DNA of 64,000 bases from Bacteroidaceae bacterium (GCA_017965425.1 JAGCPY010000054.1:62001-126000), one strand, 5' to 3'. Counted from the stretch's first letter, positions 44,925-53,250 are shown. Numbers and translations: made by a program. Notes: generated by a model not told the origin, from the letters alone.

Positions 44925-45361
44925 CACCATCCTCCCACAACAGTCTTGCCTCGCGCAGCATCGTCTTGACCAATGACATTCGGGAAATACATCGCCTGGA
45001 TGTCTTCATCGACGATGTCTGTCGCACCTTGCATTTGGATGGTGCCACGACCTTCCGTCTTCATCTTGCCCTTGAGGAAGCTGTTGCCAATGTCATCAAC
45101 TATGCTTATCCTGAAGGAACCCGTGGCGAGATTCATCTTCGAGTTTCTTCAGATGCAGGCAAACTCGTCTTCGTCATCACCGACCAAGGAATCCCTTTCG
45201 ATCCTACGTCTGTCGATGAGCCTGACATTACCGCCGATGCCGACCAGCGAACCATTGGAGGATTGGGCGTTTTCCTCATGCGGCAATATATGGACAAACT
45301 CCAATATGAAAACCGCGATGGACTAAACATCCTTACACTCACCAAGAAATTAACCGCCTAA
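44921..45361 (+). CDS. RsbW-like anti-sigma-type serine kinase (HATPase)
   Basis: The 146-residue protein is a GHKL ATPase domain. The N box is LALEEAVANVINYAY, the G1 region DQGIPFDP and the G2 region RTIGGLGVFLMRQYMD. Such proteins phosphorylate STAS antagonists and bind a sigma factor or other target. No alternative sigma factor gene lies nearby. It overlaps the second MFS gene by four bases and lies 12 bp before the STAS gene. Confidence 0.92.
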   Translation: MTPSSHNSLASRSIVLTNDIREIHRLDVFIDDVCRTLHLDGATTFRLHLALEEAVANVINYAYPEGTRGEIHLRVSSDAGKLVFVITDQGIPFDPTSVDEPDITADADQRTIGGLGVFLMRQYMDKLQYENRDGLNILTLTKKLTA

Positions 45362-45373
45362 ATATCAAACACG

Positions 45374-46588
45374 ATGGAAATTACCGTAAGAAACAATGCA
45401 AACGAAGTCGTCGTTAGCCTCATCGGACGTCTTGACACTGCCACGTCCCCAGAAGCCAGTGCCGAAATTACTCGACTCCTGACTCCTTTCACAAACATTC
45501 CACTGCTCACGCTTGATGCTTCCCGCTTGGACTACATCTCCAGCTCTGGACTTCGCATTCTCCTTTCTCTTTCCAAACGCTATCGTCCCTTCCGTGTTGT
45601 CGATGCCCAGACACAGGTCTATGAAGTGCTCGACACCACCGGCTTCACCAAAATCATGACCGTTGAGCGCGCCATCCGAGAGATAAGCGTGCAAGGTTGT
45701 CAGGTCATTGGCATTGGTGGCGTTGGAACCGTCTATAGACTTGATGGTGACACCATCATCAAGGTCTTTCGTCAGGGAACCACCATCGAAGAGGTTCGTC
45801 GCGAAATCAACATGTCCAAGGAAGCTTTTGTCCTCGGAATGCCCACCGCCATTTCCTTCGATGTCGTCAAGGTGCCGGCACAAGACGAAGGGGGAGAACC
45901 CTGTTTCGGACTCGTCTATGAACTCCTCAAGGCCGAAACACTCAGCGCTGTCATCAAACAGAATCCCGAGCGATTGGAACACTATGCACACCTCTATGCC
46001 GACCTCTTCCACCAGATGCACGACATTGAAGTTCCCGCTGGAGCTAACGTCTCTTCAGCCATCGAACGCGAACGGCGGCAGGTGCAGCACATCCGACGCT
46101 ATTTCCCACAAGAGAGCATCGACATGATGCTCAGCATCATTGACAGCATACCACCTGCTCAGCGGCTTCTCCACCTCGACTTGCAAACCAAGAACGCCAT
46201 GGTACAAAACGGCGAACTCATGCTCATCGACATGGGTGAGGTGGGCTACGGACATCCTCTCCTCGACCTCGCCCATGCCTATTCTGCGATGGTCGGACTC
46301 GTCGGAGACTACGAGAAGATCATCGGAATGCCGCGTGAACTTGGAACGCGCTTGTGGAATCTCGCCATCGACCATTACTTCCGCGACCTCCCTGCCGACC
46401 TTGTCGCCATCAGGAAACAACAAATTGAGGTTGTATCCTGTGTCAGGAACTTCAGCTGGCTCGCCCTTTCCGACTCCTTCCCGCAGGAGGTTATCAAGCA
46501 ATGCCAAGACCTCTTCCAACAACGTGTCACCAACCGCTACGATGAAATCATGCGTATTTGCAAGACCTTCGACAACTGGACACTATGA
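45374..46588 (+). CDS. STAS domain fused to an aminoglycoside-phosphotransferase-like kinase
   Basis: The 404-residue protein has an N-terminal STAS domain (about 1-100) with the phosphorylation-site region YISSSGLRIL; Ser57 corresponds to the phospho-Ser of SpoIIAA/RsbV. The remainder (about 115-390) is a protein-kinase-like phosphotransferase fold, with a Gly-rich start (GIGGVGTVYRL), the motif LLHLDLQTKNAMV (HxDxxxxN) and LIDMGEVGYG as the metal-binding part. It resembles the TIGR02172 family. The domain order suggests that phosphorylation of the STAS domain controls the kinase, or that the kinase is the output of the switch. The phosphotransferase substrate is unknown. It overlaps the phosphatase gene (ATGA). 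Confidence 0.9.
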   Translation: MEITVRNNANEVVVSLIGRLDTATSPEASAEITRLLTPFTNIPLLTLDASRLDYISSSGLRILLSLSKRYRPFRVVDAQTQVYEVLDTTGFTKIMTVERAIREISVQGCQVIGIGGVGTVYRLDGDTIIKVFRQGTTIEEVRREINMSKEAFVLGMPTAISFDVVKVPAQDEGGEPCFGLVYELLKAETLSAVIKQNPERLEHYAHLYADLFHQMHDIEVPAGANVSSAIERERRQVQHIRRYFPQESIDMMLSIIDSIPPAQRLLHLDLQTKNAMVQNGELMLIDMGEVGYGHPLLDLAHAYSAMVGLVGDYEKIIGMPRELGTRLWNLAIDHYFRDLPADLVAIRKQQIEVVSCVRNFSWLALSDSFPQEVIKQCQDLFQQRVTNRYDEIMRICKTFDNWTL

Positions 46589-48480
46589 CATTCTTCAAGA
46601 AGTCCTCACGGCCAACACAGCAAAACGCTCCCTCCAAAACGGATAGCGGGCCCGACGGTTTTCCCGCCGAGTCCCTCTTTGCCTTCATTTCCTTCAGGTC
46701 AAAGAAGTCCAGCGTCGCCATCGTCGTCATCGTTGCCCTCCTCCTCCAAGTCATTTCCGCTATCCAGTACTGGTTCGCACGGGAGGGCATCCGTGACGAG
46801 GTGCAGCATCGGGCACAAACAGAACTCAACGTCAAGAACCTTGAGATTCAGAAAGTCATGGTGGCCGTTGAGACCGCTGTCAACAACACCGTCTGGGCTG
46901 CAGAGCGGCTCTTGCCCACACCCGATTCTCTCTACTTAGTCCTGCGTCGACTCGTCCTCCAAAACTCCACCATTGTCGGTGCAGGATTGTTGTTCCAAGC
47001 CGACTACTATCCCCAGAAAGGACGCTGGTTCGAACCTTACGTCCTTCTCCAACCAAATGGCGTTCTCGAAGAAAGCCAGATTGGCGGGCCCACTCACGAT
47101 TATCTTCAGGCTGAATTCTTCCAGAACGGCATTCAGGCCGACAGCGGATATTGGAGCGAACCCTACTTCGACAATGCCGGAGCAAAGATGATGCTCTGCA
47201 CCTACACTCAACCCATACACGATTCCTCTGGACGAACCGTCGCTTTGGTCGGGGCAGACGTTTCCCTCGATTGGCTCTCATCGGTCATCAATGCCAGCCA
47301 CATCTATCCCTCCAGCTATAATGTCATTCTCTCCCGCACCGGACAGATCATGGCCTGTCCCGTCGAGAGCCTCGTCATGCAGCGAACCATCCAAGACATC
47401 ACCGCCGATGCACGTGACACCAACATCCAACACATCAACAACCAAATGATGCGGGGACACAGCGGACAAGCCGCTGTACGCGACAACGACGGAAACAAGA
47501 ACTACGTCTTCTATGCGCCCGTACAAGGAAACACGGGATGGTCGATGGCCGTCGTGTGCACCGACCGGGAAATCTACCGAGGACTGCGGCAGGTTTCCTT
47601 CAACCTCTTCCTGCTCATGCTTCTCGGAATGGCACTCCTTGCCTACATCATCTACCGAGTTGCACGCAATGCACGTTCTCTCAACAAAGCCCATGCCGCC
47701 AAACAACGCATCGACAGCGAACTCCGCATCGCACGAGGCATTCAAGAGAGCATGGTGCCAAAGACCTTTCCTCCATTCCCACAACGTCAAGACCTTGACA
47801 TCTTTGCCGCACTCACACCTGCCAAGGAAATCGGCGGAGACCTCTACGACTACTTCATCCGAGACGAAAAACTCTTCTTCTGCATAGGAGACGTGTCGGG
47901 CAAAGGCGTTCCTGCCGCTCTCGTCATGGCCGTCACACGCAGCCTCTTCCGAAGCGTCGCAGCACACAACGAACACCCCGCCGACATCGTCGCCGCCATC
48001 AACGATTCCATGGCAGAGATGAACGAGTCTGACATGTTTGTCACCCTCTTTGTCGCCGTCCTGAATCTCAGCAATGGTCACATGCACTACTGCAATGCAG
48101 GGCACGAAGCTCCCCTTCTCATCGGGCGTGGCATAGGGCTTCTCCCCACTGAAAACAACATCCCCGTGGGGCTCATGGTGGGATGGAACTACGTCGGGCA
48201 GGAAACAGACGTCTATTCCCTCACCACCATCTTCCTCTATACCGACGGGTTATCAGAAGCCGAGAACAGCGAACATGTTCAGTTCACCAAGCAACGCCTT
48301 GTCGAAGTGGCACGACAAACGCTGGCGCATCACTCCCATGCAAACTCCGAGGCATCTTTCCCAGAAAAACTCGTCACCGACATGACCGCAGCCCTGCATC
48401 AGTTTGTCGGCGAAGCAGAACAAAGCGACGACTTGACCATGCTCGCCATCCGCTTCTGTCCGACTGGCAGTTGCTCTTGA
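46585..48480 (+). CDS. Membrane SpoIIE/RsbU-type PP2C phosphatase with Cache sensor
   Basis: From ATG 46585 the protein has 631 residues. A short cytoplasmic N-terminus leads to a membrane helix (about 43-62). A periplasmic double-Cache-like sensor (about 65-325) follows, with YYPQKGRWFEPY and YSEPYFDNAGAKMMLCTYTQP-like motifs. After a second helix (about 340-360) and a short linker come about 230 residues of SpoIIE phosphatase (GGDLYDYF, GDVSGKGVPAALVMA, NAGHEAPLL, YTDGLSEA, QSDDLTMLAIR). It should remove the phosphate of the STAS protein in answer to an outside ligand. A hairpin-family element lies in frame at 46651. The gene abuts the next convergent gene with no gap. Confidence 0.93.
   Translation: MTFFKKSSRPTQQNAPSKTDSGPDGFPAESLFAFISFRSKKSSVAIVVIVALLLQVISAIQYWFAREGIRDEVQHRAQTELNVKNLEIQKVMVAVETAVNNTVWAAERLLPTPDSLYLVLRRLVLQNSTIVGAGLLFQADYYPQKGRWFEPYVLLQPNGVLEESQIGGPTHDYLQAEFFQNGIQADSGYWSEPYFDNAGAKMMLCTYTQPIHDSSGRTVALVGADVSLDWLSSVINASHIYPSSYNVILSRTGQIMACPVESLVMQRTIQDITADARDTNIQHINNQMMRGHSGQAAVRDNDGNKNYVFYAPVQGNTGWSMAVVCTDREIYRGLRQVSFNLFLLMLLGMALLAYIIYRVARNARSLNKAHAAKQRIDSELRIARGIQESMVPKTFPPFPQRQDLDIFAALTPAKEIGGDLYDYFIRDEKLFFCIGDVSGKGVPAALVMAVTRSLFRSVAAHNEHPADIVAAINDSMAEMNESDMFVTLFVAVLNLSNGHMHYCNAGHEAPLLIGRGIGLLPTENNIPVGLMVGWNYVGQETDVYSLTTIFLYTDGLSEAENSEHVQFTKQRLVEVARQTLAHHSHANSEASFPEKLVTDMTAALHQFVGEAEQSDDLTMLAIRFCPTGSCS
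46651..46671 (+). repeat. Hairpin-family element inside the phosphatase gene
   Basis: CCCGACGGTTTTCCCGCCGAG has the same loop but an imperfect stem. It lies in frame in the N-terminal cytoplasmic segment (SGPDGFPAE). Confidence 0.6.
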
Positions 48481-49575
48481 TTACTTCACCAACACTTTCT
48501 TTCCGTTCACAATGTTCACGCCCCGTTGCATCTTCTGCAACCGCTGACCAGACAGGTTGAAGAGCGTTGCGGTTTTCTCGGCTGACACGTGCTCAATGGT
48601 GCGCACACCCGTGGCACTGTCGAAGATGAAAGTGAAGCCTTTCACCTCCCCTGTAACAACCTCTGCGGGCAACAGAGCTTTGCCTGCGGCAACCATACCG
48701 GCATTGACCTTTACGAATTGACGCCCACTCAGGCCATAGTACTCGTTATCACTGACCTCTGTGTCGGCAGTAATGCCTTCAAGAAGGTTGCCGTCCAACG
48801 CTGTCGCACCCGTGGCACTGTTAAGAGAGATCGTTGCACCAGGCACTCCTTTCAGTAACATGCCCGTACCCTCGGTCACTTTCGATGTTATCTGGCTGAA
48901 AGTGATGCTCGTACCATCGACGTCTGTGATCTGCCATGCACTGTAGTCAGCTGTTGCGTAATCCGTGAAGTCGAGTGCGTTCTCGCTGCAATAGGTAGCA
49001 TAGCCAGAGGCATTCAGCGTTTTGGTTTCCTCTTCTACCAATTGATAGACGTTGATGGCATGAGGATAAGAAGAACTGTTAAGATTAGATTTTGCGTAAG
49101 ATTTGTACGCATGTGAAGTGGCTGAAGTGTAGCCTAAGAAACGATCTTTGTTTTGAGAATCTGTTTCACCTGTATTCTGAATGATACAAGTGCCATCGTC
49201 TTGGAATTTGAAAGTCCATACATGGTTGGTGTTTCCCTTAGTCAAATTTGAATTGTTATTAGTATTTCCTAAATAAAAGTTTTTAGAGATATTCAACAAG
49301 TTATATCCAGGAGAGTCTGAAACTAACTGCCATACATAGCTCTCGGTTCCTGTTAATCCCTCCGTCTTATATGAGTTGGTGCATTGAAGGGCGCCCGACT
49401 CAATCGTATTTTTCATTACATATCCGTCTTGCTCAAACACATATAATTTACTGGAAGCAACCGAAGTGACTTTCTGCAACTTATAGGTCTGTGCCCAGGT
49501 TTCCGTGACGGCGGTTGCACATAATACCATGAGCATCATGGCGCGTAGCATTATAGAGTGAAAGCTTTGTGTCAT
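48481..49575 (-). CDS. Secreted Prevotella-type protein of unknown function
   Basis: From ATG 49575 the product has 364 residues; an earlier ATG at 49653 is excluded by the consensus promoter at 49651-49682. A signal peptide (about 8-29) ends in ETWAQ. Residues 30-190 are AT-rich in codon use and resemble ricin-like or extracellular recognition modules. Residues about 195-330 form the often repeated domain with LNASGYATYCSENALDFT and GTGMLLKGVPG. The tail (LFNLSGQRLQKMQRGVNIVNGKKVLVK without the last residues counted) is a Por-type tail. The low GC of the 49080-49400 part differs from its neighbours. Function unknown. Confidence 0.85.
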   Translation of the reverse strand: MTQSFHSIMLRAMMLMVLCATAVTETWAQTYKLQKVTSVASSKLYVFEQDGYVMKNTIESGALQCTNSYKTEGLTGTESYVWQLVSDSPGYNLLNISKNFYLGNTNNNSNLTKGNTNHVWTFKFQDDGTCIIQNTGETDSQNKDRFLGYTSATSHAYKSYAKSNLNSSSYPHAINVYQLVEEETKTLNASGYATYCSENALDFTDYATADYSAWQITDVDGTSITFSQITSKVTEGTGMLLKGVPGATISLNSATGATALDGNLLEGITADTEVSDNEYYGLSGRQFVKVNAGMVAAGKALLPAEVVTGEVKGFTFIFDSATGVRTIEHVSAEKTATLFNLSGQRLQKMQRGVNIVNGKKVLVK

Positions 49576-49650
49576 TGTTCGATTGATGATGTTGATGAAC
49601 TTGTGAGTGTAAAAGGACTTCGTAAAATGACCTTTTCGCAAAAGCGGCTG

Positions 49651-49682
49651 CAAAATTAGGAAATCCTGAAAGGATATGCAAA
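49651..49682 (-). promoter_or_regulatory. Consensus promoter of the gene at 48481-49575
   Basis: On the minus strand TTTG (49682-49679), a 20-bp spacer, and TAATTTTG (49658-49651). It matches the Bacteroidetes consensus in full and would start transcription near 49645. Confidence 0.85.
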
Positions 49683-49828
49683 CAAATAAAGAAAAATGTG
49701 AAGCCGTTTCTCAAAATTATTGACAACCATCATCCAATGAAAAGCCGTCTCACCCGTGTTTGAACGCAATAAATGGCTGCATTATCGGCCATACAGGCGG
49801 CTATGGCTCTGCTAAGATACGCCTGGGG

Positions 49829-49914
49829 CGGTGTAAAAACGTGAACAGGCATACACGTTTTGCCTTGAACGTATAGACCTTCTACGCAGAAGGTAAACAC
49901 CTTCCGGGAAAAAT
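49829..49914. repeat. gtgtacacc/cgtatatac-family repeat, member 2
   Basis: It contains acgtgaacaggcatacacg, cacgttttgccttgaacgta and agaaggtaaacaccttcc. The middle word is the reverse complement of tacgttcaaggcaacacgt in member 3 except for one base. The array is 52 bp to the left of composite palindrome copy B. Confidence 0.8.
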
Positions 49915-49966
49915 GTCAAGAATCTGCTCGGAACACCTCCTCTACATGTCTTTTTGGCCAAAATTC

Positions 49967-50245
49967 CCTCAATCCCTCACCTTTTCGTTTATTGCATTGT
50001 CATACAGTCGTTTACAGGTGAGGGAATGGTGAGGGAATGGTGAGGGATGGTGAGGGATTTGGAAAATGTCACGCAAAAAGCATGGAAAACGCAGAAATGT
50101 GGGCAGCAGGGCCGGGAAGATCACTCTGTCATGTTTTCTCTTTCGCAATCCCTCACCATCCCTCACCTATTCCTCACCAATCCCTCACCTGCAAGCGGTT
50201 TTCTTTCAAGCGATTATCGCAAAAGGTGAGGGATTGAGGCTTTTT
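49967..50245. repeat. Nested composite palindrome, copy B
   Basis: Outer arms at 49967-49985 and 50221-50245 are inverted (TCAATCCCTCACCTTTT and complement). Inner arms at 50016-50061 and 50147-50190 are built from tandem GGTGAGGGAWT units in inverted directions. The two 30-bp spacers between outer and inner arms match those of copy A in length. The centre is about 85 bp, against 4 bp in copy A. Confidence 0.93.
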
Positions 50246-50326
50246 CATAAAAAAACAGAGGGTAGGGGCGCATTGGCTGAGGTTGCAACGTGCTAACTGC
50301 TTGTTTTCCTTTGTGGTAGCTCTCTG

Positions 50327-50992
50327 TCAGAACTCGATGAGCTGCCCACCGTCGCTGGTGGCATAACGTCGAAGAAGGTCTTGAATGAACGTCGCGCAGG
50401 CAGTGACGTGGGTGCGGTTGCCGTCGTAGCCGTTGACGATGGCAAGAAGGTGGGTGGTTTCAATGGAAAGTTTTGTGCGCTCGTGGTCGCTGGTGGGGGT
50501 GCCGATGCCGCCGAGCGCATCGCGATAGACGGGCAGACCTGCGATGTTCAGCGCACCGCGACCGATGCCTTCGTAGGCTTCGCCTTCCAGCCCGATGCCG
50601 AGGTTCAGTGTGCAGCCTTGGATTTTGTCGGCATCGAAGCCGCCGATGCTGTAGCCGTATGCGATGGAGGCAAGGTTGATCAGGTCCACGAGGGTGTTGA
50701 CGTGGTAGAGGTCTTTGCCTTGGAGGGTGCGGCGCACGAGTGCTTCTGCGGAAGGCCGATAGCGGCTCGGGTCTTTGCCACAGCGGCGGTAGGCGGTGCG
50801 CGTGGCTTCGATGGGTGGCATGAGCTTCAGGCTGTCAATGGTGTAGCGCTGGCGGTAATCGGCGATGAAATGTCCGATTTCTTGCCAGAGCGTCGGGCTG
50901 TCTGCCGTGTTGCTGACGGCGGCAAAGACAGCGGCGCCCACAAATTCGGGGCACCGCTGGCGGATTTCGTCGGAAAGGTGGATGTGTATCAT
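50327..50992 (-). CDS. B3/4-domain protein (COG3382 type)
   Basis: The 221-residue protein is a free-standing B3/4 domain, as found in the beta chain of phenylalanyl-tRNA synthetase. Motifs include FVGAAVFAAVSN, EATRTAYRRCGKDPSRYRPSAEALVRR and NTLVDLINLASIAYGYSIGGFD. Free B3/4 proteins are thought to act on tRNA or on mischarged amino acids; the actual role is unknown. It lies 2 bp downstream of the lipoprotein gene on the same strand, so the pair is likely cotranscribed from the promoter at 51599-51629. Confidence 0.88.
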   Translation of the reverse strand: MIHIHLSDEIRQRCPEFVGAAVFAAVSNTADSPTLWQEIGHFIADYRQRYTIDSLKLMPPIEATRTAYRRCGKDPSRYRPSAEALVRRTLQGKDLYHVNTLVDLINLASIAYGYSIGGFDADKIQGCTLNLGIGLEGEAYEGIGRGALNIAGLPVYRDALGGIGTPTSDHERTKLSIETTHLLAIVNGYDGNRTHVTACATFIQDLLRRYATSDGGQLIEF

Positions 50993-50994
50993 GC

Positions 50995-51570
50995 TTATTC
51001 CTTCACGTAGATGCCGCGGATGCTGCGGCCTGATATGCTGTCCTCGGAGACGGTGTCGGCGGCGTCGGAGCGAGTTTGAGGCTTGACGTAGTAGTCATAG
51101 TAGTCGCTGTAGCCCGCGTAGCCGTAGTTGTCCCAGTAGCGGTCGTAGTTGCGGAGGTTGAAATAGGTCAGGTTCTCCAGCGAGTAGTAGTCGGCGACGT
51201 AGCCGCGGAAGTAGTCGTAGGTGAGGGTGTAGTCAACGATGGCGCAGTCCATCCCGGGATCGTCGAAGGTGAGATAGAGAATGCGGTTGCTGACATGCCA
51301 GTTGAAGTAGCTCGTCACAGCGTGGCGGCTGTAGTAGTCGATCTGCACGCCCGTTCCCTTGTCGTAGCTCCAACTGCGGTGGAACTCTATCTCGGTTCCG
51401 ATGGCCCGTTCACGTCCGTTGTTGTATTCGTAGTACATGTCCATGTCGCCGAACCAGTGCCCCGTGACTTGATAGCCGATGGATTCGTCTTCATCCAAGC
51501 AGCTGCTGAATCCCACGATGACGAAGAGGGCGAAAGAGAAGAACCAGATGTTTTTGTAGAGAGTCTTCAT
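50995..51570 (-). CDS. Tyr-rich lipoprotein of unknown function
   Basis: The 191-residue protein has a lipoprotein signal (about 1-24) with lipobox GFSSC. The mature part begins with an acidic segment (LDEDESIG) and has a lipocalin-like or small beta-barrel pattern (VTGHWFGDMDMYYEY, IEFHRSW, VTSYFNWHVSNRILYLTFDD), with an unusual Tyr-rich end (YAGYSDYYDYYV). The family is not recognised. It is cotranscribed with the B3/4 gene. Confidence 0.82.
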   Translation of the reverse strand: MKTLYKNIWFFSFALFVIVGFSSCLDEDESIGYQVTGHWFGDMDMYYEYNNGRERAIGTEIEFHRSWSYDKGTGVQIDYYSRHAVTSYFNWHVSNRILYLTFDDPGMDCAIVDYTLTYDYFRGYVADYYSLENLTYFNLRNYDRYWDNYGYAGYSDYYDYYVKPQTRSDAADTVSEDSISGRSIRGIYVKE

Positions 51571-51598
51571 AGTGGTAATGTTTTTTGATTGGATGCTG

Positions 51599-51629
51599 CA
51601 AAGGTAGGGCGATCAACTGAACTGAGCAA
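51599..51629 (-). promoter_or_regulatory. Promoter of the lipoprotein-B3/4 pair
   Basis: On the minus strand TTG (51629-51627), 20-bp spacer, TACCTTTG (51606-51599). Transcription would start about 25 nt before ATG 51570. Confidence 0.7.
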
Positions 51630-51660
51630 CCGAAGTTCCCTAAAGGTTCAGGGGTTTTCC

Positions 51661-53211
51661 CTATCGTTGCAGGTGTTTCACCACGCGTCCGTCTGGCGTG
51701 CGGCTGATGGTCAGGCCTTTATGCTGTGGGCCGACGCGCCGTCCAGTGAGGTCGTAGGAGGACGGAGTCACGGATTGAGCCCCGGCCAAAGGTGCTTGGA
51801 CGTGGTTGCCCGTGAGGTCGTAGTAGCCGATGGCCGAACGGCGTTCCTCGCCATCGCCACGATAGATGGTCTGTACGCCGATGCGGTCGAAACCTGTCTG
51901 GAAGAGGTAGATGGCGTAGGCACGCTCATAGATATAGGAACGTGAGTAGGCTTCTACGATGTCGTCGGAGAAGATGTATGGCACTTCGTCGATGGCTTCT
52001 TGCAGGCCTTTGTACTCGTCGGGGTAGAGCGTATAAGGTATGTCGTCATCGAAGTAGAGGCGGTATGACACTTTAGCGGGGTTGAGGAAGTTGCCTTCGG
52101 TGTCGAGAAGCGGTATGTCGGGTACGAGGATGGTGAAAGGTCCCCTTTCCTGATAGAGTTTCACACCTGGGGTGGCGGGCGTCGCAGCCACTTCGGTGAA
52201 CGGGCGGAAGCGGGGTTGCAGGAAGGCTTCGATGCGGTCGATGTGGTCGGGTGCGCTGTTCGTGGCCAGCATTCCGTCCGAAGAGAAGCTCATGGTGCGC
52301 TGGTTGAAGTCGAAGGTGGCGTCGCCCAGAACATACTTCCAGTTGCCGTCTGCGGAATCAAAGTAGCCTTCGCTGCCGCAGAAGTAGAGCATGAAACTGG
52401 TCTTGTTGCCGGCGTACTGGATGGGGAAGACAATCTTGTTGCCCTGGACGTTGCCGCGCATCCACGCCTCGGGAAGGTTATCGTGGGCGGCTCCTTGCAC
52501 ATAGACATAACGACCGCTGAATCCAACCTTGACGAGGTCGCCGGTCTTGAGGCCGGTCGTGCTCATGTATTCCATCGAGTAGAGTTCGGTTTCGAGGTCG
52601 GCGGGTGGAACCACGGTGGCGACATCCTTGAATTGCAGGACGCTGGCGTAGTCGAGGTAGTAGCTCCACTCGTTGGTGATGCGCTGTCCCGCGTCGTTTA
52701 TATAGTCGGTATAGACCAGGCCGATGCCGTCATAGACGGTGGCATCCGCGTCGCCGTTGGTGTCTTGCAGTATGAGGTTGTCGCCCTCGATGGTGAAGGT
52801 GATGTGGCCGTTGAGGGTGGCGGTGTAGTTCTTGATGGTGCCATCGACCTTAATGCGGGCGAGCCTCATGCCATAGTCATACTGGTCGAACCAATAGACC
52901 ATCTGTCCGAGGGGGATGGTGATGGTGTTGCCGTCGATGTCGCCCTCGACCCACGTGCCCGTGGCCGCATGGGAGATGATGTTCTTGAAGTAGGCTTTCT
53001 GGCCATCTGTGGAGAAGGTGACTTCTGCGAGGATGCCGTCCTGTGGGTCGTCGAGGAAATAGAGAGGGGCGTAGGTGGCACCGCCGGAACGAATATAGTT
53101 CCGGGTGATGCCTTCGGGTTGCTGGCTGATGATGCCGTGGCTGTCGCGCGTCTGAGCAAAAGTGGTTGCGCCAAGAACCAATGTCATGACGAATAGGGTG
53201 AGGCGTTTCAT
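51661..53211 (-). CDS. Large secreted protein of unknown function with Por-like tail
   Basis: The 516-residue protein has a signal peptide (1-20, TTFAQ). The mature chain is beta-rich with repeated blocks (VTFSTDGQKAYFKNI, GTWVEGDIDGNTITIPLGQ and VKVGFSGRYVYVQG, AWMRGNVQGNKIVFPIQ), which suggests two copies of a roughly 150-residue module near residues 60-200 and 215-330. The tail (YDLTGRRVGPQHKGLTISR) resembles sorting tails. It lies 39 bp downstream of the Omp28-like gene. No enzymatic motif was seen. Confidence 0.82.
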   Translation of the reverse strand: MKRLTLFVMTLVLGATTFAQTRDSHGIISQQPEGITRNYIRSGGATYAPLYFLDDPQDGILAEVTFSTDGQKAYFKNIISHAATGTWVEGDIDGNTITIPLGQMVYWFDQYDYGMRLARIKVDGTIKNYTATLNGHITFTIEGDNLILQDTNGDADATVYDGIGLVYTDYINDAGQRITNEWSYYLDYASVLQFKDVATVVPPADLETELYSMEYMSTTGLKTGDLVKVGFSGRYVYVQGAAHDNLPEAWMRGNVQGNKIVFPIQYAGNKTSFMLYFCGSEGYFDSADGNWKYVLGDATFDFNQRTMSFSSDGMLATNSAPDHIDRIEAFLQPRFRPFTEVAATPATPGVKLYQERGPFTILVPDIPLLDTEGNFLNPAKVSYRLYFDDDIPYTLYPDEYKGLQEAIDEVPYIFSDDIVEAYSRSYIYERAYAIYLFQTGFDRIGVQTIYRGDGEERRSAIGYYDLTGNHVQAPLAGAQSVTPSSYDLTGRRVGPQHKGLTISRTPDGRVVKHLQR

Positions 53212-53250
53212 AGTAGAATGGGTATAAGTGAAGGGGTGTTCTGGTGAATG

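Larger units (their letters stand above)
49576..50326. other. 751-bp intergenic region with two repeat families
   Basis: It contains the promoter at 49651-49682 for the gene to the left, a cgtatatac/gtgtacacc-family member (49829-49914), and composite palindrome copy B (49967-50245). Small frames inside are made by the repeats and were not accepted as genes. Confidence 0.8.

Noticed and set aside
35828-50245. CRISPR-like array
   Set aside because: Constant 30-bp spacers recall CRISPR, but the arms are inverted rather than direct, there are only two spacers per element, and no cas gene is present.
50037-50296. Several 60-76-codon frames
   Set aside because: Formed by the composite palindrome; the same TGAGG units produce open frames in several phases.
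52216-53196. 326-codon plus-strand frame
   Set aside because: Antisense shadow of the secreted protein at 51661-53211, rich in Val/Gly/Asp from the opposite strand's codon pattern.
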